Below are positions 6,839-13,170 of a stretch of DNA of 17,743 nt, one piece after another. Origin of the DNA: [Eubacterium] saphenum (lineage in GTDB: Bacteria > Bacillota > Clostridia > Oscillospirales > Ruminococcaceae); the NCBI GenBank assembly GCA_004555855.1, contig SFJQ01000025.1:1-17743 (forward strand). Reading direction: 5' to 3'. The translations under genes and the position numbers were made by a program. Position 1 is the stretch's first letter; each line of letters begins with the position of its first letter. Under the pieces are notes generated by a model that was not told the origin of the DNA, did not search any database, and saw only the letters and a list, made by a program, of their open reading frames with translations.

Positions 6839-7497
6839 TTTGGATTTGCTATGCGATTATGATTTTGGTGCCGTATTTAATGGGCGGCATAAACACGTCA
6901 ATTATTGTCACGAAAATCACAACCGGCAAGGATATCCGCACAATGGGCAGCCACAACGCCGGTTTAACAAACACTCTGCGCTCCGTGGGGAAAAAGGCGG
7001 CGCTTGTCGTGCTTATCGGCGACGCGTCAAAAGCGGCAATCGGCGTGCTTTTGGTAAGGCTCGCGTTTTTCTACATAGGCGGCGTTGATACAACAAACCC
7101 CGTTCTCGGAATGAGCTGGGTTGAGGTTTTCGCGGTGTTTATGGCGATTGTCGGGCACTGCTTCCCCGTTTACTACGGCTTCAAAGGCGGAAAAGGCGTG
7201 CTTGCGGCAATCTCCGCGATTTTCGTTCTCGACTGGCGTGTAGGACTTATCTTAATCGGAATTTTCGCCGTAATTGTCGGAATAACACGCTATGTTTCAC
7301 TCGGAAGCTGCATTTGCTCGGCGGTGTTTTTTGCGATAACGTTCTGCTTCGATTTCTTCATCGACCACGACGCCGCGCTTTTTGTCAACACAATCCTGAG
7401 CGCGTTCTGCGGCGGTCTGATAATTTTCAGGCATCGCGAGAATATCAAGCGGCTTGTCAATCACTGCGAGAAAAAGCTCGGCGAGAAGGCGAAATAA
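6835..7497 (+). CDS. plsY: Glycerol-3-phosphate acyltransferase PlsY
   Basis: An integral membrane enzyme that transfers an acyl group from acyl-phosphate to glycerol-3-phosphate, the first step of phosphatidic acid synthesis in most bacteria. The 220 residues carry the family motifs in order: GSHNAGLTN (38-46), the GD of motif 2 (62-63), GHCFPVYYGFKGGKGV (107-122), TRYVSLGS (151-158) and RHRENIKRL (199-207). Several hydrophobic spans separate them, as expected for the multi-pass fold. The start overlaps the previous stop in ATGA. gpsA, which makes the substrate glycerol-3-phosphate, lies 1.6 kb downstream on the same strand. Confidence 0.95.
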   Translation: MIWICYAIMILVPYLMGGINTSIIVTKITTGKDIRTMGSHNAGLTNTLRSVGKKAALVVLIGDASKAAIGVLLVRLAFFYIGGVDTTNPVLGMSWVEVFAVFMAIVGHCFPVYYGFKGGKGVLAAISAIFVLDWRVGLILIGIFAVIVGITRYVSLGSCICSAVFFAITFCFDFFIDHDAALFVNTILSAFCGGLIIFRHRENIKRLVNHCEKKLGEKAK

Positions 7498-7506
7498 GAG
7501 TGAATT

Positions 7507-7956
7507 ATGGAAAATATCAGGCAGGCTGAAACACGCGATATTTCAAGGCTTGCGGAAATCGAGGTTTTCAATTATAGGTTGTATTTTTACCCGATTTTCA
7601 AGTGCGACAAGTTCTATTTTGACGAGCTTTCGGTTATCGGCGAAACGGAAAAATACCGCCGCGATGAAAGCCTTATTTGCAGCACCTATGTTTACGATGA
7701 CGGAGTGGTGAAAGGGTTTGTGAGGATTCTTGACAGCGAGGTGGTAAAGCTGTTTGCCGAGCCCTCTCTGCAAGGTCAGGCAATCGGCGGGAAACTGCTG
7801 AATTACGCGGTTGAACGGCACAAGGTCACGTTCTTGTGGGCGCTCGAGAAAAATGTCCGCGCAATCCGTTTCTACGAGCGGCACGGCTTTCACGTTACCG
7901 ATGAAAAGAAGTTTGAAGAAGATACCACGGAGTATCTTGTGAAGCTGAAACGCTGA
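7507..7956 (+). CDS. GNAT-family N-acetyltransferase
   Basis: A 149-residue GNAT acetyltransferase. It opens with ENIRQAETRDISRLAEIE (2-19), the usual GNAT N-terminal strand and helix. The acetyl-CoA-binding motif A is VKLFAEPSLQGQAIGGKLL (80-98), where QGQAIG replaces the more common R/Q-G-x-G-x-G/A. Motif B is NVRAIRFYERHGF (116-128). The substrate cannot be read from the sequence; similar proteins are often called YiaC- or RimI-like. It sits nine bases after plsY with a weak ribosome site (AAGAGTGA) and 30 bases before the flavoprotein gene, so it is probably in the same transcript. Confidence 0.88.
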   Translation: MENIRQAETRDISRLAEIEVFNYRLYFYPIFKCDKFYFDELSVIGETEKYRRDESLICSTYVYDDGVVKGFVRILDSEVVKLFAEPSLQGQAIGGKLLNYAVERHKVTFLWALEKNVRAIRFYERHGFHVTDEKKFEEDTTEYLVKLKR

Positions 7957-7986
7957 AACCACACATCAATTGACAGCGAGGAAAAT

Positions 7987-9054
7987 ATGGCGGATTTTGA
8001 TATTGCGATAATCGGGGGCGGTCCTGCGGGAGCAACTCTCGCGAGGCTTCTCGACAAGCGCTTTCGCGTGCTTCTGATAGACGGCAAAAGCGACGCTCCC
8101 GAGAGCTTTCACAAGCCCTGCGGCGGGCTTCTTTCACCCGACGCGCAAAAAGCGTTTGCGGAGTTTGACCTCACGCTCCCGAAGGATATTCTCGTTGACC
8201 CGCAGATTTTTTCCGTCCGCACAATCGACCTCGGAAAACGCCTTGAACGGCACTATCAGCGGTTTTACATAAATCTCGACAGGCACAGGTTTGATTTGTG
8301 GCTGAAAAGTCTTGTCCCGCAGAATGTCGCGCAATTCAACGGGAAATGCCTTAAAATAACCGCAGACGGTGATTTTTCGCTTTTTTGCAAATCGGGCAGC
8401 GGGGAGCGCGTTTTTACGGCTGAAAAAATTGTCGGCGCGGACGGCGCAAACTCGATTGTAAGGCGGTTCCTTTACCCGAAAAAGAAAATCCGCAGCTATA
8501 CCGCTATCCAGCAATGGTTTCCCGAGAGCAGCGCGAAGCCGTTTTACAGCTGCATTTTCGACCCAGAAACAAGCGACTGCTGCTCTTGGACAATTTCAAA
8601 GGATAACTTTCTGATTTACGGCGGAGCGTTTCCCGCGAAAAAGTGCCGTGAAGCGTTTGAACGGCAGAAAAAGCGGCTCGAGGATTACGGGATTTGCTTA
8701 GGTGAGCCGATAAAAACAGAAGCCTGCGTTGTTCTTCGACCGAAATCTCCCTTTGACATCTGCGCTGGGAAAAACGGCGCGTTTCTAATCGGAGAAGCGG
8801 CAGGGCTTATCAGCCCAAGCTCGCTTGAAGGGATAAGCTTTGCCGTGAACAGCGCGAAATACCTCGCCAAAGCGCTTAACGGTGAGAAAAACGAGAACAA
8901 GCGCTACTCGAAGAAGCTGTTTGGTTATCGGGTAAAAATTCTGAGTAAACTGATGAAATGTCCGTTTATGTATTCTCCGATTTTGCGGAGAATGGTGATG
9001 AAAAGCGGACTTAAAAGCATAAAAATCTCAAAGAATACGGATATTATAAAGTGA
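7987..9054 (+). CDS. FAD-dependent oxidoreductase, geranylgeranyl reductase-like
   Basis: A 355-residue flavoprotein. The FAD-binding dinucleotide fold has GGGPAG (10-15); KPCGGLLSPDA (43-53) matches the PCGG region of the geranylgeranyl reductase family; GADGANS (150-156) and GEAAGLISPSSLEG (269-282) are the later FAD-contacting motifs. Studied relatives saturate isoprenoid double bonds in archaeal lipids or chlorophyll side chains, or oxidise aromatic substrates; the bacterial clostridial members are mostly uncharacterised. Its place between plsY and gpsA makes a lipid or prenyl substrate plausible, but this is inference. GAGGA (7978-7982) precedes ATG 7987. No membrane helix is evident; the C-terminus is basic and may be membrane-peripheral. 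Confidence 0.82.
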   Translation: MADFDIAIIGGGPAGATLARLLDKRFRVLLIDGKSDAPESFHKPCGGLLSPDAQKAFAEFDLTLPKDILVDPQIFSVRTIDLGKRLERHYQRFYINLDRHRFDLWLKSLVPQNVAQFNGKCLKITADGDFSLFCKSGSGERVFTAEKIVGADGANSIVRRFLYPKKKIRSYTAIQQWFPESSAKPFYSCIFDPETSDCCSWTISKDNFLIYGGAFPAKKCREAFERQKKRLEDYGICLGEPIKTEACVVLRPKSPFDICAGKNGAFLIGEAAGLISPSSLEGISFAVNSAKYLAKALNGEKNENKRYSKKLFGYRVKILSKLMKCPFMYSPILRRMVMKSGLKSIKISKNTDIIK

Positions 9055-9070
9055 AAGCACGGAGGAAATT

Positions 9071-10072
9071 ATGGCGAAAATTACGATTTTGGGCTGCGGC
9101 TACGGCACGGCTCTCGGCGTCCTTTATACAACCTACGGTCACGACGTCACCACTTGGACGAAATTTGATCAGGAGGCTGAACAGCTTCGCACTGAACGCG
9201 AGCACAAAAAGCTGCTTCCCGGAGTAAAGCTCCCCGACGCGCTTAAAGTCACGACAAATCCCGAGTGCGTGTCCGACGCGGATATCGTCGTAATCTGCAT
9301 TCCGTCCGCGTTTTACCGCGACGCTGTTTGCGCAGTAAAGCCGTTTATCAACCCGAAATCTATCATAATCAACGCCAGCAAAGGTCTTGAGGAAGCGACG
9401 GGATTTCGGCTTTCCGAGGTTATCCGGCAGGAACTTCCGCACAACAAAATCGGCGTTATCACGGGGCCTTGTCACGCTGAGGAAATCGCGCGGCTTGTTC
9501 CCACAACTGAGGTCTGCGCGGCGTATGACCCGGACGTTGCTTCGTACATTCAGCACACCCTCTCAAACGAGCGCTATCGTATCTATATTAACGACGACAT
9601 CGTTGGCTGCGAGCTGGGCGGCGTGCTGAAAAATCCCATCGCGCTGGGCTGTGGAATTGCGCGCGGAATGGAGCTTGGCGACAACACAATCGCGGCTCTT
9701 ATCACAAGAGGAATGACCGAAATCACGCGCCTTGCCGTTGCACTCGGCGCAAATTGGAAAACCTTCACGGGAATGGCGGGCTTCGGCGACCTGATTGTAA
9801 CCTGTACCTCGCAGCACTCGAGAAACTACCGCGCAGGCTTCCTTATCGGAAAGGGAACTTCCGCCGCTGAGGCTGTCGCGCAAATCGGCACGGTTGAGGG
9901 CTATATCAACAGCCGAACCGCGCTGCGCCTTGCAAACGAGCATAAAATTGAAGTACCCATTATCGAGCAAATCGTTAAAATCTGCTTTGACGGCGCTGTC
10001 CCGACAAACTCAATCGCCGCGCTTATGGGCAGAGCCGTAAAAAGCGAGCGCGAAACCTACTGGACGGACTGA
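9071..10072 (+). CDS. gpsA: NAD(P)H-dependent glycerol-3-phosphate dehydrogenase
   Basis: A 333-residue cytosolic enzyme reducing dihydroxyacetone phosphate to sn-glycerol-3-phosphate, the backbone used by PlsY. Motifs: the Rossmann loop GCGYGTALG (8-16), NASKG (101-105), GPCHAEE (132-138), catalytic Lys187 in GCELGGVLKNPIALGCG, and GMAGFGDLIVTCTS (234-247) before the HSRN segment. The first glycine loop has one residue fewer than the common GAGSWGTAL form. The rest is normal in length and order. GGAGG (9061-9065) lies five bases before ATG 9071. It closes the plsY-gpsA run; its 3' end is partly duplicated just downstream. Confidence 0.94.
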   Translation: MAKITILGCGYGTALGVLYTTYGHDVTTWTKFDQEAEQLRTEREHKKLLPGVKLPDALKVTTNPECVSDADIVVICIPSAFYRDAVCAVKPFINPKSIIINASKGLEEATGFRLSEVIRQELPHNKIGVITGPCHAEEIARLVPTTEVCAAYDPDVASYIQHTLSNERYRIYINDDIVGCELGGVLKNPIALGCGIARGMELGDNTIAALITRGMTEITRLAVALGANWKTFTGMAGFGDLIVTCTSQHSRNYRAGFLIGKGTSAAEAVAQIGTVEGYINSRTALRLANEHKIEVPIIEQIVKICFDGAVPTNSIAALMGRAVKSERETYWTD

Positions 10073-10110
10073 TTTCACGACAAAATTGGGAGCGAAACCT
10101 GCCGGACGGA
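10050..10110 (+). repeat. Direct repeat: decayed copy of the gpsA 3' end
   Basis: GCGAAACCTACTGGACGGA (10050-10068, the last sense codons of gpsA) recurs as GCGAAACCTGCCGGACGGA (10092-10110), 17 of 19 bases identical and 42 bases apart. The second copy is not translated. It directly borders the second hairpin element, so it may be a footprint of that element's insertion or of a local duplication. Confidence 0.6.
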
Positions 10111-10123
10111 AAAATCCGGCTTT
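10101..10123 (+). terminator. Weak terminator-like hairpin after gpsA
   Basis: GCCGGA (10101-10106) pairs with TCCGGC (10115-10120), with an eight-base loop and only TTTG after it. The poor T tract makes it a doubtful terminator. The stem exists only because the duplicated gpsA segment reads GCCGGA where gpsA itself reads ACTGGA. Confidence 0.35.
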
Positions 10124-10317
10124 GTCCTGCGATGCGCGGCTTTGCTGTCCTATCCCGCTTTGCGATATCGGCGGGGTGGGCGAAACGCCCCCTCGCGCAA
10201 GGCGCGAGGCTTCAGCGCGAAGCGCTGAAGGTTTTTCGCGAAGCGAAAAACGGGCGTTCCGCCCGAGCAGGGAGCGCGTACTCGAAGGAAGCGGGAAAAG
10301 AACAAAGCCCCTTGCCG
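10116..10317. repeat. Five-hairpin structured repeat element, copy 2
   Basis: Five abutting hairpins fill 10178-10264. 10178-10190: GGGCG, loop AAA. 10191-10209: CCTCGCGC, loop AAG. 10210-10230: CTTCAGCGC, loop GAA. 10231-10251: GTTTTTCGC, loop GAA. 10252-10264: GGGCG, loop TTC. Outer arms pair as GGCTTTG (10138-10144) with CAAAGCC (10303-10309), and CCCGC (10154-10158) with GCGGG (10291-10295). CGTACTCG (10277-10284) is shared with copy 1 (5655-5662). Compared with copy 1 the outer hairpins keep their place but the three middle ones run in the opposite order, and stem changes are paired. This fills the gap between gpsA and the Abi gene; I see no protein-coding signal in it. Confidence 0.85.
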
Positions 10318-10351
10318 GAGTGAGATGAAACTTTGAACGGAGATGGTGGAA

Positions 10352-11221
10352 ATGCACGAGAAAGCGCCTGCAACGATAAACGAGCAAATCAAGATATTAA
10401 AGCAGCGCGGCTGTATTATCGAGGACGAGAAAAAAGCGCGCGATACCTTAAAATACATCAACTACTACCGCCTGTCAAACTATTTTGAGCCGTTTTCCGT
10501 GAGCAAGCACAAGTACGAGGACGGAACAACGTTCGAGAAAATAATGCGCGTTTACGAGATGGACAGAAAGCTGAGAAGCGTGCTTCTGGCGGCGCTTGAG
10601 GAGGTTGAAATCGCGCTTCGTGCGGCAATTTCCAACTACCACGCGCTGAAATACGGCGCGCTCGGCTATCTCAATCCCGCGAGCTTTAACCTCTCCCACA
10701 ATCACGCGAGCTTTCTCGGCAGAATAAATCACCTCATCGAGTCCAACGAAGACAGGCAGTTCGTAAAACACTATAACGCGAAATATGGCGGAAAATTCCC
10801 GCTTTGGGTTATGATGGAGCTGTTTTCGTTCGGGTCGCTTGCGTTTTTCTACAAGGATATGAAAAATCCCGATAAAAAGGAGCTTGCCGATGAGTACTAC
10901 AACTGCTCGTCAAGCGAGCTGGACAACTGGATTTTCTGCCTGAACGAGCTGAGAAACTCCTGCGCGCACTACTGCCGACTCTACGGGACAACTTTCCCCG
11001 TTGAACCGAAAACGCCCGACAACTTCCCCGAAACGCTTGAACCAAACGTTTTCGGCTACATTATCGTTATGAAACAGCTCTTCCACGGTCACGATAACTG
11101 GAACGAGCGCGTTGTTAAGCCGATTTCAAGAATGCTGAAGAAAAACAACGAGGTCATAAGACTGTCGGATTTGGGTTTCCCCGAGGGCTGGGAAAAGCTG
11201 ATTATGTTCACGGATTGCTGA
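10352..11221 (+). CDS. Abi_2/AbiF-type HEPN protein (abortive-infection family)
   Basis: A 289-residue protein of the Abi_2 (AbiD/AbiF) family. The N-terminal TINEQIKILKQRGCIIEDE (8-26) and YINYYRLSNYFEPF (35-48) are the hallmark. A helical middle follows (EVEIALRAAISNYHALKYG, 84-102). RNSCAHYCRLYG (201-212) contains Arg201-x4-His206, the HEPN ribonuclease active-site pattern with the usual Asn after Arg. Known relatives are phage-defence or toxin-like RNases; that activity is inferred here. ATG 10352 is chosen because GGAG (10339-10342) is nine bases upstream; ATG 10343 would have no spacing. The five-hairpin element ends about 35 bases upstream and the TerB-domain gene follows 14 bases after the stop, so the pair is probably co-transcribed. 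Confidence 0.85.
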   Translation: MHEKAPATINEQIKILKQRGCIIEDEKKARDTLKYINYYRLSNYFEPFSVSKHKYEDGTTFEKIMRVYEMDRKLRSVLLAALEEVEIALRAAISNYHALKYGALGYLNPASFNLSHNHASFLGRINHLIESNEDRQFVKHYNAKYGGKFPLWVMMELFSFGSLAFFYKDMKNPDKKELADEYYNCSSSELDNWIFCLNELRNSCAHYCRLYGTTFPVEPKTPDNFPETLEPNVFGYIIVMKQLFHGHDNWNERVVKPISRMLKKNNEVIRLSDLGFPEGWEKLIMFTDC

Positions 11222-11235
11222 AATGGGGGCTTTTT

Positions 11236-13143
11236 ATGTCCGATTATTTCAAGAAGTTTATCGACACGAGCGGGAAAAGCCTTGATGAAATCAGGAAAAT
11301 TGCCGAGAAAATGGCAAAAAGAACCGCGAAAACTGCCGTTAAAACCGTTCTCGATGAAGCGGAAAAAACCGTTCAGCGGGAAATTCGCAGGAAAATTCAA
11401 GAGGTTGTCAGCGAAGCAAAATCCATTTCCGAAAACAACGAAAATTCCCCTTTGCCCGAGAAAATCCCCGAGCGGAGGGCTTCCGAAAAGAGAGTTCCCG
11501 TAAAGCCAACGCTTACTCCCGATGAAATCGCCTATCCGCACGAGAGTTTGCCCGACAATCTCACCGAGCGCGAAACTCAGCTTGTAGGGAAAATCGCCGA
11601 GATGCGAAAGCTGCGCGAGCTTACTTATAACGGCTACATCGTGCAGCGCTGCGCGGAGGTAACGTTCGTTCTGCAGGGCGATTTTATGGCGGACGTCACC
11701 GATGATTTCACCAGAAACGCGTTCTGCGGAATGCCGACGCCGATGTACGCGGCGATGTCCATCTCGCAGCTGCGAACCTATTTCACATGGCGTACCGACG
11801 CGCGACGCGGGATTTACCATCAGACCGATAAGTCCTACGTCCTGCTGTACGCATTCGAGCTGCTGAATAAAATCGGCGTGCTGTCCTCCGAGGACGCTTT
11901 CGGGAAACTCCTCGACCTGTGGAACGGCTGCTCCTTTGCAAAGTATCTCGATGAGCTTATGCCGCGCTGGCTCAAGGATTTCTACGCGTTCAACGATATA
12001 TCAAACGCGTTCCCCGATATAAACGACTGCCTGAAATCATCGAAAAAATCCGCCGCCGAGCAAGACTCTGAGGAGATTTTCGATAGGAATTTCCGCGGCA
12101 AGCTGGATTTTCTCGCGGATAATTCCGCCTACGATATCCGAAAAAGCAGCTTCTTTTCCGAGGAAACAAAGCCGCTTCTGAACGGCGCATCAGAGGTTGT
12201 TTTAAAAGCGCTCGACAGGTATTTCACGGAAAAGGACATCGAATTGCAGACGCTTCTGGGCGGACAGCTGAAGAAGGATTACGCGTGGAAACCGTTTGAG
12301 GGCGCGCTCGTGAACCTCGACAGAACTGACGGCTTTCACGCAGTGAAAATCAACGCGTCCGAGCGGTACTGCATAAGGCGCGGAGAGCCTGTTCGCGAGT
12401 GCTTTTCATTCACGCCGCAGCGCGGGTTTATCGGATACGTTCTGAAAAGCATAGAGGCGCAGCTTCGCGTAAACACAGGCTTCAAGCGGAAAATCGTGCC
12501 GAATGAAAATATGCTCGAAAACGATTTCAAAAACCGCGAGAAGCTCCTGAATGCCGTCAAGGACGAGGAATTTCCGCGGGTAATTCAACGCGCTGTCGAT
12601 GAATTTTGCCGGAAAAACGGCATTTCTCCAAAGAAAAAATCCCCGAAAAACTCCGAGGATTTTGTACAGTACACCAAAAAAGATATCTCAATCGACATCT
12701 CAAAATTGCAGGAAATCCGCGAAAAATCCGAGGAAACCGCGAAAAAGCTAATTGTCGAGGAAACGCCCGATGAGAATTATCTGGAACAGCTCTCCGAGAT
12801 GATTTCCGACGAGGAATTTGACGAAAAAATCTCCGAATTTGCGAGCTTTTCCGAGGATTTGCCCGACGAAATTCCCGAGAGCTTGCCCGAAGATTTGCCC
12901 GAAGATTTGCCCGAGGAATGGCGCGGATTTCTCGGAAGTTTGTCCAAAGACGAGCGCGAAATTCTTGCAAAAATGTGTGACGGGAAAAGCGCAGAAGCGA
13001 TTTGCCGCGAAAAGGGCTTGCTCCCCGAAACCGTTTTTGAGGAAATAAACAACAAAGCGATGGATTTTATCCTCGATATTGTCATCGAAAACGGCGAGAT
13101 TATCCCCGATTATCTGGAAAATATCAAAAAAGCAGCTCGGTGA
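11236..13143 (+). CDS. TerB_N / TerB_C domain protein
   Basis: A 635-residue soluble protein. Residues 1-65 are a Lys/Glu-rich helical, probably coiled-coil, region. TerB_N lies at about 130-290, with SISQLRTYFTWRTDARRG (175-192) and TDKSYVLLYAFELLNKIGV (197-215) as its signature. TerB_C lies at about 420-630, ending in EAICREKGLLPETVFEEINN and a final acidic helix. Before the end is a Pro-Glu-Asp-Leu repeat (EDLPEDLPEDLP-like) encoded by 12-base tandem repeats. Proteins with these domains occur in tellurite/chemical-stress and proposed phage-response gene sets; the biochemical role is unknown. ATG 11236 has GGGGG (11225-11229) six bases upstream. Its 14-base spacing from the HEPN gene suggests a functional pair. 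Confidence 0.8.
   Translation: MSDYFKKFIDTSGKSLDEIRKIAEKMAKRTAKTAVKTVLDEAEKTVQREIRRKIQEVVSEAKSISENNENSPLPEKIPERRASEKRVPVKPTLTPDEIAYPHESLPDNLTERETQLVGKIAEMRKLRELTYNGYIVQRCAEVTFVLQGDFMADVTDDFTRNAFCGMPTPMYAAMSISQLRTYFTWRTDARRGIYHQTDKSYVLLYAFELLNKIGVLSSEDAFGKLLDLWNGCSFAKYLDELMPRWLKDFYAFNDISNAFPDINDCLKSSKKSAAEQDSEEIFDRNFRGKLDFLADNSAYDIRKSSFFSEETKPLLNGASEVVLKALDRYFTEKDIELQTLLGGQLKKDYAWKPFEGALVNLDRTDGFHAVKINASERYCIRRGEPVRECFSFTPQRGFIGYVLKSIEAQLRVNTGFKRKIVPNENMLENDFKNREKLLNAVKDEEFPRVIQRAVDEFCRKNGISPKKKSPKNSEDFVQYTKKDISIDISKLQEIREKSEETAKKLIVEETPDENYLEQLSEMISDEEFDEKISEFASFSEDLPDEIPESLPEDLPEDLPEEWRGFLGSLSKDEREILAKMCDGKSAEAICREKGLLPETVFEEINNKAMDFILDIVIENGEIIPDYLENIKKAAR
12883..12918 (+). repeat. In-frame 12-base tandem repeat
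   Basis: Three copies of TTGCCCGAAGAT-like sequence (the third ends GAGGAA) encode Leu-Pro-Glu-Asp repeats in the linker of the TerB-domain protein. Copy number could vary by slippage without shifting the frame. Confidence 0.8.
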
Positions 13144-13161
13144 AAAAGCCGAGCTGTTTTT
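13133..13161. terminator. Bidirectional terminator between convergent genes
   Basis: CAGCTCGG (13133-13140) pairs perfectly with CCGAGCTG (13149-13156). On the plus strand TTTTT follows; on the minus strand CTTTTTTG follows. The loop TGAAAAAG contains the TGA stop of the TerB gene, so the left arm is also its last codons. It serves both the TerB gene and the hydrogenase-chemoreceptor gene that converges from the right. Confidence 0.9.
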
Positions 13162-13170
13162 CTGTCCTGT

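Noticed and set aside
10086..10328. Open frames through the second hairpin element
   Set aside because: The sequence is built of palindromes, and the predicted Arg/Ala/Lys-rich peptides simply read through hairpins in several frames.
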